Positions 32,831 to 41,610 of a stretch of DNA of 64,000 bases are shown piece after piece. The notes beneath the pieces were generated by a model. That model ran no database searches, was not told where the DNA came from, and worked only from the letters and a program-made list of their open reading frames with translations. Position 1 is the first letter of the stretch; every line of letters begins with the position of its first letter. Origin of the DNA: Agrobacterium sp. RAC06. GTDB lineage: Bacteria; Pseudomonadota; Alphaproteobacteria; Rhizobiales; Rhizobiaceae. The translations under genes and the position numbers were made by a program. The stretch lies in assembly GCF_001713475.1 (NCBI RefSeq), contig NZ_CP016499.1:1488001-1552000 (forward strand). The letters run 5' to 3'.

Positions 32831-32856
32831 AAAAAGGCCGGCGCGAGGCCGGCCTT
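32831..32856 (-). terminator. Rho-independent terminator of ohr
   Basis: AAGGCCGGC and GCCGGCCTT form an 8-9-bp stem with a short loop, and the minus strand then reads TTTTT (32835-32831). It lies 30 bp past the ohr stop. Confidence 0.85.
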
Positions 32857-32885
32857 CGGGCGGTGGATATCTCAATTGAGACCGA

Positions 32886-33308
32886 TCAGATGACCGAGAC
32901 CGGAACTTCGGTCGAGGTGCGCATGGCGTGGCTGTAGGGGCAGACGATGTGGGCGGCCGCAACCAGCTTCTCGGCCAGTTCGCGCTCCATGCCGGGGATC
33001 TCGACCGAAAGCTTCACTTCGATGCCGAAGCCAGTGCCGTCTTCGCGGGGGCCGATGCCGACTTCGGCGTGGACCTTGGCGTTTTCCGGGATCTTCACCT
33101 TTTCCTTGCCGGCAACAGCCTTCAACGCGCCGAGGAAGCAGGCTGAATAGCCGACAGCAAAGAGCTGCTCGGGATTGGTGCCGGTTGCGCCGTCGCCGCC
33201 GAGTTCCTTCGGGGTGGTGAGCGTGACATCGAGGACGCCATTGTCGGAGGCGCCATGACCGGAGCGGCCGCCGGTGGCATGTCCGTGTGCGGTGTAAAGA
33301 ATAGCCAT
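32886..33308 (-). CDS. ohr: Organic hydroperoxide resistance protein
   Basis: A 140-residue Ohr/OsmC-fold peroxidase. The two redox cysteines are in YSACFLGAL (residue ~56) and HIVCPYSHAMR (near 123), with the catalytic arginine and glutamate region around HATGGRSG. It reduces fatty-acid and other organic peroxides, using lipoylated proteins as reductant in known cases. It diverges from ohrR, with operator-like repeats between, and has its own terminator. The -10 TATATA is visible on the minus strand at 33343-33348. Confidence 0.95.
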   Translation of the reverse strand: MAILYTAHGHATGGRSGHGASDNGVLDVTLTTPKELGGDGATGTNPEQLFAVGYSACFLGALKAVAGKEKVKIPENAKVHAEVGIGPREDGTGFGIEVKLSVEIPGMERELAEKLVAAAHIVCPYSHAMRTSTEVPVSVI

Positions 33309-33352
33309 TGGATGTTCTCCTTGTTTTGCGGTTGGTGAATTTCTATATAGCG

Positions 33353-33374
33353 CACAATTGAATTGCGCGCAATT
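33353..33374. promoter_or_regulatory. OhrR operator repeats
   Basis: CACAATT-G-AATTGCG (33353-33367) resembles the OhrR box TACAATT-A-AATTGTA, and AATTGCGCGCAATT (33361-33374) is a perfect 14-bp palindrome overlapping it. They sit next to the ohr -10 sequence, so OhrR binding would block ohr and affect ohrR. Confidence 0.75.
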
Positions 33375-33452
33375 GTTTTTTGCGCATTGAAATGTGCGCC
33401 AGTTTTGGTCACTGTGGAAACAATAGATGCCGAAAGGGGTTCATCAAGGGCT

Positions 33453-33914
33453 ATGGATGACGAAACGCTGGAAAAGGAACTGAGGCTGGACAAGCAGCTG
33501 TGCTTTGCGCTCTACGGCGCCGCACATGCCTTCACGCGCGCCTACAAGCCATTGCTCACGCCTCTAGGACTGACCTATCCGCAATATGTGGTGATGATGG
33601 CGCTGTGGGAGGAGGACGATCTCTCGGTGAAGGCGCTGGGTGAAAAGGTCGGCCTGGATTCCGGCACGCTGTCGCCGCTTCTGAAGCGGCTCGAACAGAT
33701 CCATTACGTCTCGCGCCGCCGGGATGCGGCCGACGAACGCGTGGTGTTCATCACGCTCACCGAGGAAGGGCGCGCCCTGAAGGGTCGAGCGCTCGAAGTC
33801 TTTTCGACGATCGGCAACCAGATCGGCTGCGACATTGCCGAGATCGAGAGCCTGCGTGACAGTCTCAAGCGGCTGAAAGGCCATCTCGAGGCGATCGAGG
33901 AGAACCGATCCTGA
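33453..33914 (+). CDS. ohrR: Organic peroxide-sensing MarR regulator
   Basis: A 153-residue OhrR. The peroxide-sensing cysteine is Cys17 in LDKQLCFALYGAAHAFTR, and the nearby tyrosine-rich PLLTPLGLTYPQYVVMMALWE is the conserved OhrR dimer region; the recognition helix and wing follow (LDSGTLSPLLKRLEQ, RRRDAADERVVFITLTEEG). It represses ohr until Cys17 is oxidised. It has no obvious second cysteine in the C-terminal half matching two-cysteine OhrR, apart from CDIAEI near residue 127. Start at 33453 by family length. Confidence 0.93.
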   Translation: MDDETLEKELRLDKQLCFALYGAAHAFTRAYKPLLTPLGLTYPQYVVMMALWEEDDLSVKALGEKVGLDSGTLSPLLKRLEQIHYVSRRRDAADERVVFITLTEEGRALKGRALEVFSTIGNQIGCDIAEIESLRDSLKRLKGHLEAIEENRS

Positions 33915-33998
33915 AAAGGCGCTCCTTGAGCCTCGACAGCTTGTCTGATTCTCACTCTTGGTTACGGAGCAAACTGCCGCCTTGTACGTTGTGGAACA

Positions 33999-35339
33999 AT
34001 GGACAAGGCGCGCAATCTTTTCGATATCGTCAGTGGCAAGCTATGGCTTCTGCCTCTCATCTTTTCGGGCCTTTCGGCCCTACTCGCCATACTGCTGATC
34101 AGCTATGGACACCTTCTGGGGCCCGATGTCGTGAGCGCGGGATGGTGGCTCTATAGCGGCGAGGCCGAGACAGCGCGGCAACTGCTGAGCAGCCTGTTGG
34201 CCGGGTTGATGACGATGACGTCGCTCGTTGTCTCCGTGACCTTCGTCATCCTGACGCTTGCCGCCAGCCAGCTCGGTCCGCGGCTGATTTCGCAGTTCAT
34301 GTCCGACCGGCAGATCCAGTCCGTCATCGGTCTATTCATCGGCACGATCCTCTACCTCATTCTCGTTTTGCGGATGATTTCCGACACGCTGGGCAAAGAC
34401 GGCGTTCCGCATCTGGCGATCTCGGTCGGCAGCCTGCTGACCGTGATCTGCCTGATGTCGCTCTTGTTCTACATTCACAAGGTGGCGCGGCTGATCATCG
34501 CCGACAACATGGTGCAGGCTCTGCATCGCAATCTGCTGGTGACCCTTGATGAGGTTTTGCCCGGCGAACCGACGAAACATGTCGAAGAGGCTGCCCGTTT
34601 TGCAGGCATAGGTCAGCCGGTGGCATTAAGGACGGTCGGGCACGTACAGGTGATCGATTATGCCGCGTTGACCCGCATCGCGGTAGAAAAGGATCTGCGG
34701 ATCGACGTGGCCGTGAGGGCCGGTCAGTATCTGTTGGCGGAAGGCGATCATTTCACGATTTTTACCGGAGACACCGGCGAAGGGACTGACATAGACGACG
34801 AGACGATCGCAGCCTTGCGTGCCTGCTTCACCATCGGGCTGCAGAACACCACCGCGCAGGACCTCGAATTCAGCATACGACAGCTGACCGAGATCGCGGT
34901 TCGGGCCCTTTCGCCGGGGATCAACGACCCCTTCACAGCAGTCGCCGTGGTCGACCGGCTGGCGGCCTCCTTCGAGGCGGTGCAGCAGCGCCCCCTGCCC
35001 TATCGGCAGTATCACGATGACGATGGAGTGCTGCGTCTGATCGTCAGCCGTTCCGACTATCGCCGCATGCTCAACACCGGCTTCCGATCGATCCGCCAGG
35101 CGGGCGCCGACCAGCCGCTCGTGCTGATGCGGATTGCCGCCCGGCTCGCGGACCTCTCCCATTCCGTCCGCTCGCCCGACCAGGCAGATGCGCTGAGGGA
35201 GCAGTTGGCGGCGCTGGAACAGACGGTCGAGGAATGCCATTCCATCGAGCACGACAAGTCGTCCATGCAGGTCTACCTCAGCGAAACTCGGCAGGTTCTG
35301 GCCGCGATCGAGACGGCGGCGGCTGACAATCCGGCTTGA
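33999..35339 (+). CDS. DUF2254 integral membrane protein
   Basis: A 446-residue protein with four membrane helices in the first ~165 residues (about 18-37, 64-86, 107-127 and 143-162) and a large soluble C-terminal part. TARQLLSSLLAGLMTMTSLVVSVTFVILTLAASQLGPRL, read in two parts across helix 2, and RALSPGINDPFTAV in the soluble region are DUF2254 landmarks. It may be a mechanosensitive or ion-channel-like protein, but no role is proven. It stands alone. GGAGC-N16-CGTT lies just upstream but is too close to the ATG to be trusted as a promoter. Confidence 0.88.
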   Translation: MDKARNLFDIVSGKLWLLPLIFSGLSALLAILLISYGHLLGPDVVSAGWWLYSGEAETARQLLSSLLAGLMTMTSLVVSVTFVILTLAASQLGPRLISQFMSDRQIQSVIGLFIGTILYLILVLRMISDTLGKDGVPHLAISVGSLLTVICLMSLLFYIHKVARLIIADNMVQALHRNLLVTLDEVLPGEPTKHVEEAARFAGIGQPVALRTVGHVQVIDYAALTRIAVEKDLRIDVAVRAGQYLLAEGDHFTIFTGDTGEGTDIDDETIAALRACFTIGLQNTTAQDLEFSIRQLTEIAVRALSPGINDPFTAVAVVDRLAASFEAVQQRPLPYRQYHDDDGVLRLIVSRSDYRRMLNTGFRSIRQAGADQPLVLMRIAARLADLSHSVRSPDQADALREQLAALEQTVEECHSIEHDKSSMQVYLSETRQVLAAIETAAADNPA

Positions 35340-35422
35340 TCGCTGGCCCTCCGCCTCTCCTGCCGCGTGCCTCCCTGATGCCTTGATTGCCCCCGATGCA
35401 GGCAGCAGAAGGAGAGATTCGC

Positions 35423-36319
35423 ATGACACCATCGAGAACCCTTACCGCTCGCCGTATCACCGCCCAAATCCAGCTTCTCGTTCTGCCGCTGATGCTCCTG
35501 GGCATAGCTATGCCAGCGTCCGTGCAGGCTGCCGAAGGCCAGATCGTCGCGGCGGCCAAGCGCGTGGAGCAGAAGCTCGGCATGCGGGTCGGGCTTTCGG
35601 TCATCGACACGGGCAGCGGCGCAGTCGTCGCCTACCGGGACGATGAGCGCTTCGCCATGGCAAGCACCTTCAAGTCGCTCGCCTGCGCGGCAGCCCTGTC
35701 GGGTGGCGATGCGGTTCTCGAGCAGACGACACGCATCACAAAAGCGGACCTGCGACCGCATTCGCCGGTGACGGAGACGCGGGTCGGCACGAGCCTCTCC
35801 ACGCGAGAGCTCTGCGAGATCACGCTGCGGACCAGTGACAATGCCGCCGCCAATGCGATCCTCAAAGTGCTCGGCGGGCCGGCCGAAGTGACAGGCTTCC
35901 TGCGCGGCATCGGCGATGCGACCACGCGGCTTGACCGTTATGAGCCAGAGGTCAACAAGGCGAAACCCGGCGACCCGCGCGACACGACGACACCGCAGGC
36001 GATGGCGCAGACGCTTCACCGGCTGTTGCTGGACGGCGCGCTCCCGCCACCGGCCCGCGACCAGCTGGAAGCCTGGATGGCGGCGAATGCCGTGGCCGGC
36101 GGCCTGCTGCAGGCCAAGCTGCCAAAGGGCTGGACAATCGCCGATCGCGGCGGTGCGGGCGGGCATGGCACGCGTGGGGTGGTGGCGCTCCTGCGCCCGC
36201 CGCAAGGCGCGCCGCTCGTCATTGCGATCTACATGGACGGCAGGAAACATCCGCTGATGACGCGGGACGCGGCGATTGCCGAGATCGGTGAAGCGGTCTT
36301 TGAAGAGTTTGCGCGATGA
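35423..36319 (+). CDS. Class A beta-lactamase
   Basis: A 298-residue periplasmic serine beta-lactamase with an N-terminal signal (cleavage near VQA-AEG, residue 36). The catalytic motifs are S81-TFK, SDN at 138-140 and E174 in EPEVN; Cys88 and Cys131 fall at the positions of the TEM-type disulphide. The third box, normally K(T/S)G, reads R242-G-G in IADRGGAGGHG, closest to the RSG of carbenicillinase-type enzymes but with the hydroxyl residue lost. That should change substrate handling. AAGGAGAG precedes the ATG. Its stop overlaps the next gene's ATG (ATGA), so they are translationally coupled. Confidence 0.9.
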   Translation: MTPSRTLTARRITAQIQLLVLPLMLLGIAMPASVQAAEGQIVAAAKRVEQKLGMRVGLSVIDTGSGAVVAYRDDERFAMASTFKSLACAAALSGGDAVLEQTTRITKADLRPHSPVTETRVGTSLSTRELCEITLRTSDNAAANAILKVLGGPAEVTGFLRGIGDATTRLDRYEPEVNKAKPGDPRDTTTPQAMAQTLHRLLLDGALPPPARDQLEAWMAANAVAGGLLQAKLPKGWTIADRGGAGGHGTRGVVALLRPPQGAPLVIAIYMDGRKHPLMTRDAAIAEIGEAVFEEFAR

Positions 36320-36681
36320 CTGGGCGGACGATTGTCCGTCTGGCTTTCACGCTGTCGCTGGCAACGACACTGATGGCGCCCGGCACGCATGCCATGGCGC
36401 AGGAAGCCGGCACCACGGCAGAAGCACGGTCGGACTGGCAGCGGAAGAAATGCGACGTCTACCGGCAGGCCTTTGCCGAGATCCTCGACCATGTCGGACG
36501 CGAGGGCGTTTCGGACATATTCCTGGTCCGGAACCAGGCATTCATCGACAGCGGCTGTCTTGCCGATATCGATGCCTGTCCGCAGACGGAGGCCGACATC
36601 GAGGTCGCCAATGGCCTGACCATCGCCAGCATGAATGCGGGTGCTGCGAGCTCGTTCAGCCCATTTCGCTGTCGGGAATAA
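36316..36681 (+). CDS. Small secreted four-cysteine protein coupled to the beta-lactamase
   Basis: A 121-residue protein with a signal peptide (hydrophobic residues 7-22, cleavage near AMA-QE). The mature ~93 residues are helical with four cysteines (KKCDVYR, GCLADIDACPQ, FRCRE), probably two disulphides in the periplasm. No family recognised. ATGA overlap with the beta-lactamase gene suggests a joint function, for example as a binding partner, inhibitor or cell-wall protein, but this is inference. Confidence 0.65.
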   Translation: MTGRTIVRLAFTLSLATTLMAPGTHAMAQEAGTTAEARSDWQRKKCDVYRQAFAEILDHVGREGVSDIFLVRNQAFIDSGCLADIDACPQTEADIEVANGLTIASMNAGAASSFSPFRCRE

Positions 36682-36719
36682 GCCGCGTCAATCCGCCCCT
36701 CGGCCGGCGGGTGGAACGA

Positions 36720-36744
36720 GGAACCGATCTGCACGCGAAGGGTT
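36720..36744 (+). promoter_or_regulatory. Sigma-EcfG-like promoter of the host-attachment-family gene
   Basis: GGAAC (36720-36724), 16 bp, GGTT (36741-36744), one mismatch in the -10. Transcription would start near 36751, about 60 nt before the start codon. Confidence 0.45.
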
Positions 36745-36812
36745 GTCCTTCGGTCAACTGCGGTGACGACACCTCCGGGTGAGCGCCGCACAGACCATCA
36801 AGGAGAATGCCC

Positions 36813-37217
36813 ATGCAAGTACCGCAGAATGCCGTGATTGCCGTTGCCGACGGCGAGAAGCTGAGCCTCTTCCAGAACGAAGGGAATGCTCTTGATATCA
36901 AGCTGAAGGCCATTCCGTCCGACGAGATTGACGGTTCGAAAATCCCGTCCGGCGCCCGCCATTCCAGCAGCGCCGCCAATCCCGACGACAGCCAGCAGGA
37001 CGAGGACGGCTTCAGCAACGGTGTCACCGAAATGCTGAACAAGCAGGTGCTCGACGGCAAGATCAAGAGCCTCGTGATCGTTGCTGCGCCGCGGACGCTC
37101 GGCGAGATGCGCAAGAGCTACCACAAGCAGCTCTCCGCGGTGCTGGTCGGCGAACTCGACAAGGACCTGACCGGCCACACGGTTCAGGAGATCGAAAAGG
37201 CGCTTGAAGCCGCCTGA
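36813..37217 (+). CDS. Host attachment family protein
   Basis: A 134-residue protein of the bacterial host-attachment / baeRF type: VIAVADGEKLSLFQNEG at the N-terminus, a polar acidic loop (SSSAANPDDSQQDEDGF), then the core IKSLVIVAAPRTLGEMRKSYH and LVGELDKDLTGHTVQEIEKAL. The APRxLGxxR block is the conserved family site. Related proteins were linked to plant attachment in Agrobacterium and, by fold, to release-factor-like ribosome proteins. The start at 36813 is favoured because AAGGAG is 7 bp upstream, against 1 bp for the ATG at 36807. A sigma-EcfG-like promoter suggests stress control. Confidence 0.82.
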   Translation: MQVPQNAVIAVADGEKLSLFQNEGNALDIKLKAIPSDEIDGSKIPSGARHSSSAANPDDSQQDEDGFSNGVTEMLNKQVLDGKIKSLVIVAAPRTLGEMRKSYHKQLSAVLVGELDKDLTGHTVQEIEKALEAA

Positions 37218-37252
37218 TCTCGACGAGCATTCGAGACCCCGCAATGCAAACA

Positions 37253-37279
37253 GGCCCCGCCGTCACCGGCGGGGCCTTC
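37253..37279 (+). terminator. Terminator of the host-attachment-family gene
   Basis: GGCCCCGCCG (37253-37262) and CGGCGGGGCC (37267-37276) form a perfect 10-bp stem with a TCAC loop, 36 bp after the stop, followed by TTCTGTCTTCTT. Confidence 0.8.
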
Positions 37280-37326
37280 TGTCTTCTTGCGGTGATTGCC
37301 GCGCGCGATCCGATCAAGAACGCCGG

Positions 37327-38037
37327 TTACTGGCGGACGACGATCTTTGCCTTGGTCGGCACGCGTTCGTAGAGATCGATGATGTCCTGGTTCATCAGAC
37401 GGACGCAGCCGGAGGAGACGGCCTTGCCGATGGAGCTCCATTCCGGCGAACCGTGCAGACGGTAGAGCGTGTCCTGACCATTCTGGAAGATGTAAAGCGC
37501 ACGTGCACCCAGCGGATTGTCGAGGCCGCCGGGCTTGCCGCCGTTGCGGACCGAGTATTTCTCCAGTTCCGGCTGACGGGCGATCATCTCATCCGGCGGG
37601 GTCCATTTTGGCCATTTCTGACGCCACTGGATGACGCCGGCGCCACCCCAGGCAAAACCGTCGCGACCAATGCCGACACCATAGCGCATGGCGGTTCCGC
37701 CACGCTCGACAAGGTAGAGAAAGCGGTTCGGGGTATCGACGACAACGGTGCCGGGGGCTTCGCCGGTGGGATCGATCACCTGCTGGCGATAGAAGCGCTC
37801 CGGAATGCGCCAGTACGGGACGGCCGGAATGACGTAGCCGCCATCATAGACCTCGCCATACATTGCATCGAGTTCGGGCGTGCGGCCGCTCGGTGCGGCC
37901 GGCACGACCGGCCCTTCCAGACGGGTGCCCGGCGGGAGCGGACGGGAGGTGGTCGTGCAGCTGGCCAGCAGGGATGCCGCGCCGAGGCCTGTCAGGGACA
38001 GAAGCGAACGGCGGGTCAAATTGGGTGTAGAGGACAT
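37327..38037 (-). CDS. L,D-transpeptidase lipoprotein, copy 1
   Basis: A 236-residue YkuD-domain enzyme. A lipoprotein-type signal with lipobox LLASC ends near residue 27 (preceded by TRR, so Tat export is also possible). The catalytic motif is HGSPEW followed by SSGCVRL with the nucleophilic cysteine near residue 215. It makes 3-3 peptidoglycan cross-links or attaches proteins to peptidoglycan, important for the polar-growing Rhizobiaceae wall. A close paralogue lies next to it at 38195-39013 on the same strand, 157 bp apart; the two share blocks such as GTVVVDT/GTIVVDT and NPLGARALYI. Confidence 0.92.
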   Translation of the reverse strand: MSSTPNLTRRSLLSLTGLGAASLLASCTTTSRPLPPGTRLEGPVVPAAPSGRTPELDAMYGEVYDGGYVIPAVPYWRIPERFYRQQVIDPTGEAPGTVVVDTPNRFLYLVERGGTAMRYGVGIGRDGFAWGGAGVIQWRQKWPKWTPPDEMIARQPELEKYSVRNGGKPGGLDNPLGARALYIFQNGQDTLYRLHGSPEWSSIGKAVSSGCVRLMNQDIIDLYERVPTKAKIVVRQ

Positions 38038-38194
38038 TTAGGTATGAGTTTCCTGTAGCAGTTCTGCGGATGAAGACGCTGGGAGGTGCGCTTTGTTCCG
38101 CGATGATGCGATGCAAACAGGAAAGGTTCAATTAAAGCAACGCTACCACCCCCTCACGTTTTGGAGAGAGGGCTAAGGTCGCAAATGAGTGTCG

Positions 38195-39013
38195 CTAAAT
38201 GACAACAATCGGGGTGTTGTCGGGCACGCGATCAAAGAGGTCGATGACATCCTGATTGAACATCCGCACACAGCCCGAGGACGTCGCCTTGCCGACCGAC
38301 TGCCAGTCCGGCGTGCCGTGGACACGGTAGAGCGTATCCTTGCCGTCCTGATAGATGTAGAGCGCACGCGCGCCGAGGGGATTGTTGAGGCCTGCGACTA
38401 GACCGCCGCGGGCTGCGGAAACGGGCCTGAGGTTGGGATTGTTCTCGACCATGTTGTCGGTCGGCGTCCAGTGCGGCCATTTCGCCTTGCGCTGGATCAC
38501 GCCCCGGCCCGACCAGGCATAACCGTCACGGCCGAGCCCGACGCCGTAGCGGATCGCCTTGCCGTTCGGCTGGACGAGATAGAGGTAGTGCGCCCTGGTG
38601 TCGACGACGATGGTGCCCGGGGCTTCCGTCGACTGGTAGCTCACCTCCTGGCGCAGCATGTCGGAGCGTACGCGGTCGAGCGGGATGGCGGGAAGCGTGT
38701 GGCCGTCATCGACCATCACGCCGTAGAGCGTCCGATGCAGCGGGTTGGAGACCGGCAGACCATAGGTCTGGTGGAACTGGGTGCGGTAAAGGTCGCGCTT
38801 TTGCGGTGCGCTCTGGTCGGCGGCCGGCGGCGTGCGGGCCGGATCGTACCAGACCGGGGCCACCTCATCCTGGAAGACCTCGATGTTCATGCGGCTGGTA
38901 TCGGTCATCAGGATGCAGCCTGAGAGCGAGCCGACAAGAGCCGTACCGAGGCCGAGCGACAAGAGCCGCTTCGACAGGAGGGAGGCCGGGCCGGACGGGA
39001 GAGGCTTCAACAT
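38195..39013 (-). CDS. L,D-transpeptidase lipoprotein, copy 2
   Basis: A 272-residue YkuD-domain lipoprotein. The signal ends at LVGSLSGC (lipidated cysteine near residue 32). Catalytic HGTPDW and SSGCVRM are intact. Compared with copy 1 it has about 35 extra residues after the lipobox (including a TPPAADQSAPQ linker). The start is uncertain: ATG 39013 or ATG 39034 (7 residues longer); neither has a strong Shine-Dalgarno. It is transcribed before copy 1 and might be cotranscribed, though the 157-bp gap could hold a separate promoter. Confidence 0.9.
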   Translation of the reverse strand: MLKPLPSGPASLLSKRLLSLGLGTALVGSLSGCILMTDTSRMNIEVFQDEVAPVWYDPARTPPAADQSAPQKRDLYRTQFHQTYGLPVSNPLHRTLYGVMVDDGHTLPAIPLDRVRSDMLRQEVSYQSTEAPGTIVVDTRAHYLYLVQPNGKAIRYGVGLGRDGYAWSGRGVIQRKAKWPHWTPTDNMVENNPNLRPVSAARGGLVAGLNNPLGARALYIYQDGKDTLYRVHGTPDWQSVGKATSSGCVRMFNQDVIDLFDRVPDNTPIVVI

Positions 39014-39312
39014 GCTGCACCGATTCACTGACATCGTTGCCGGCACCCTGTCAGCTGCGGCTGGCGCGAAGCTTATGACCGGGGGTGACTTGCGTGCGCC
39101 GTCATGTTGCCCCCCCGAATTGGAGCTGTGACGTCGTGGTGCCCGCATGTGGGGAATTGCTTCGGATAGACTTTTACCGGAAGTCGTATTTCCCCTTCAG
39201 ATCGGCACGCAACTATGATCTTTAGTATTGCAGATATTAGTGTTTCATAACTTTTTAAGGCGTCTCGATCACGATCCGTTCAACATTTCACATCTGGGCA
39301 GGGCGAACGAAC

Positions 39313-41535
39313 GTGCTTCACAACATGAAGATTGGCAGCAAGATCTATCTGGGCTTTGGGTCGGTGCTGGTCGTGCTCGGCGTCATCGCCGGGGCCGGCG
39401 TCTATTCAAACCTCAGCAACGAGGCGTCATTCGCGGAATATCGCGAGAGCGCGAGGCAGACGAACGAAGCGGGCCGTATCCAGGCCAATATGCTGGAAGC
39501 GCGGCTCGCCTTCCGCAAGTTTCGCGCCGACCCTTCGGACGAACTGAAGCAGGATGTGACGACGCGGCTTGCGACGACAAAGGCATCGGTCGACACCATG
39601 CTGAGCTATAAGCTGAGCGACACGGCAAAAACGGCCGTTTCCGGCTACCACGGCATCATCGACACCTATGCGCAGGGCTTCGACAAGGTCGTGACGCTGC
39701 AGACCCAGCGCGAAGAACTCGTGGACGGAACGCTCGACACACTCGGGCCGAAGATGGCCGCGGAACTGGAGGCAATCAGCGAGTCTGTTGCGACCTCCGG
39801 GAACGTCGAGGCGGTCGCTACGCTCGAGCGATTGAAGTATGACATCAGCAGCCTCCGCCTGGGAACCAACAAGTTCCTGCTGAACAACAGCGATGACGCA
39901 TTCGAAAACGCCAAGACGTTTGCCGAAAAGGCGCGTGAGGAAGTCGCAGAAATCAAAGCGAGCTCAACCGATCCCGCCGCGACTGCTACGCTCGACAGGC
40001 TTGCGACCGAATTGGCGACCTACGAAGCCGCCATCCAGTCGGTATATGAGGTGATCAAGAGCCGGAACCAGTTGATCAGCGAGACGATGAACGTCGCCGG
40101 GGATCAGCTGTCGAAATCGGTGGAGCAGCTCAAGCTAGACCTGAAGAAGCAACAGGACACGCTGGGGCCGAACATCCAGTCGACGATGGAGACCGCCGTC
40201 GTGATCGGCAGCACGCTCGCGGCCGTCGGCATCTTCATGGCCGGTTTCATCGCCTTCTTCATTGCGCGCAGCATCACGCAGCCGATTGGCCAGATTACCG
40301 GCGCCATGGGTTCGCTCGCCGACAACAAGCTCGACACCGCTATTCCAGGGCTCGACCACCAAAGCGAAATCGGTCTGATGGCCAAGGCCGTCGACGTCTT
40401 CAAGCAGAACGCCATCAAGATCCGTGACATCGCTGCCCAGGAAGCAGCCCTGCAGGAGAAGAATGCCGACCTGCAGTCGAACATTGCGACCGTGGTCGAT
40501 GCCGCCGTTGCCGGCGACTTCACCCGTCGCATCACCAAGCGCTACGACAATCCGGACCTCGACCGTTTCGCCGCCAACGTCAACACGCTGGTTCAATCCG
40601 TCGATGCCGGCATCGCCGAGACCGGCAGGGTGATCTCCGCGCTTGCCCAGGGCGACCTGACCGAGAGCATGGAAGGACACTATCAAGGCGTCTTTGCCAG
40701 CTTGCAGACGAATGTGAACGAGGCCATGGCCAGCCTGCGCAACCTGATGCAGCAGGTTCGCCAGTCGGCCGATGCGATCAATGGTGGCGCCGACGAGATC
40801 CGCCAGGCCTCGAATGACCTGTCGCGCCGCACCGAGAACCAGGCCGCCTCGCTGGAGGAAACCTCTTCGGCGCTTGAGGAAATCACGGTCGCCGTCAAGA
40901 CCTCGACCGAGCGGGCGCAGGATTCGAGCAAGATGGTGACGGAAGCCCGGCAGTTCGCAGAGGCTTCTTCCGGCGTGGTCGGCGAGGCGACGTCGGCGAT
41001 GAGCCGGATCGAACAGGCCTCGAAGGAAATCTCGCAGATCATCAACGTGATCGACGAAATCGCCTTCCAGACCAACCTTCTGGCCTTGAATGCCGGCGTT
41101 GAAGCGGCGCGGGCCGGCGAAGCGGGCAAGGGTTTTGCCGTCGTCGCCCAGGAAGTGCGCGAACTCGCCCAGCGTTCGGCAACGGCTGCCAAGGACATCA
41201 AGACGCTGATCACCAAGTCCTCGCAAGAGGTGCGGACAGGTGTCGACCTCGTCGGCTCAACCGGCCAGGCGCTGAGCGACATCCAGACGAAGGTTGTCGG
41301 TATTGCGAGCCAGGTGACCTCGATCGCAACGGCCGCCCAGGAGCAGTCGACGGGTCTCGCCGAGGTCAACATGGCCGTCAACCAGATGGACCAGATGACC
41401 CAGCAGAATGCGGCGATGGTGGAAGAAGCCGCCGCCAGCACCGCAAAGCTCGCCGAAGAGACCGCGCATCTACGCGCCCTCGTCGCGCGCTTCAAGGTCC
41501 AGAAGGACGGTAACGCCCAGCGCTACGCGGCCTGA
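39313..41535 (+). CDS. Methyl-accepting chemotaxis protein with large periplasmic sensor
   Basis: A 740-residue receptor: TM1 near residues 12-31, a long helical periplasmic sensor (about 32-295, helical-bimodular size), TM2 near 300-323, HAMP at about 324-376, a second HAMP-like part around 415-465, and the signalling domain to about 725 with [20 protein letters not shown] and [17 protein letters not shown]. No C-terminal pentapeptide. The start may be GTG 39313 or ATG 39325; neither has an ideal Shine-Dalgarno. Transcribed alone with a strong terminator. The ligand is unknown; helical-bimodular sensors in other bacteria bind organic acids. Confidence 0.94.
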   Translation: MLHNMKIGSKIYLGFGSVLVVLGVIAGAGVYSNLSNEASFAEYRESARQTNEAGRIQANMLEARLAFRKFRADPSDELKQDVTTRLATTKASVDTMLSYKLSDTAKTAVSGYHGIIDTYAQGFDKVVTLQTQREELVDGTLDTLGPKMAAELEAISESVATSGNVEAVATLERLKYDISSLRLGTNKFLLNNSDDAFENAKTFAEKAREEVAEIKASSTDPAATATLDRLATELATYEAAIQSVYEVIKSRNQLISETMNVAGDQLSKSVEQLKLDLKKQQDTLGPNIQSTMETAVVIGSTLAAVGIFMAGFIAFFIARSITQPIGQITGAMGSLADNKLDTAIPGLDHQSEIGLMAKAVDVFKQNAIKIRDIAAQEAALQEKNADLQSNIATVVDAAVAGDFTRRITKRYDNPDLDRFAANVNTLVQSVDAGIAETGRVISALAQGDLTESMEGHYQGVFASLQTNVNEAMASLRNLMQQVRQSADAINGGADEIRQASNDLSRRTENQAASLEETSSALEEITVAVKTSTERAQDSSKMVTEARQFAEASSGVVGEATSAMSRIEQASKEISQIINVIDEIAFQTNLLALNAGVEAARAGEAGKGFAVVAQEVRELAQRSATAAKDIKTLITKSSQEVRTGVDLVGSTGQALSDIQTKVVGIASQVTSIATAAQEQSTGLAEVNMAVNQMDQMTQQNAAMVEEAAASTAKLAEETAHLRALVARFKVQKDGNAQRYAA

Positions 41536-41561
41536 TCGACCCAAAAGCTATCCTGCAAGAC

Positions 41562-41593
41562 AAGACCCCGGCGCTTCGCACGCCGGGGTCTTT
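41562..41593 (+). terminator. Rho-independent terminator of the second chemoreceptor gene
   Basis: AAGACCCCGGCG and CGCCGGGGTCTT form a 12-bp stem with a 7-nt loop followed by T residues, between convergent genes, so it may serve both. Confidence 0.85.
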
Positions 41594-41610
41594 CATTTCT
41601 GTCTCAACGT

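Noticed and set aside
33966..33990. GGAGC-N16-CGTT upstream of the DUF2254 gene as a sigma-EcfG promoter
   Set aside because: The -35 has a mismatch at a strongly conserved base and transcription would start at the ATG itself, leaving no leader.
38135..38175. Partial CCCCCTCAC...GAGAGAGGG as a third copy of the palindromic repeat
   Set aside because: Only the outer pattern is present and the pairing arms are missing.
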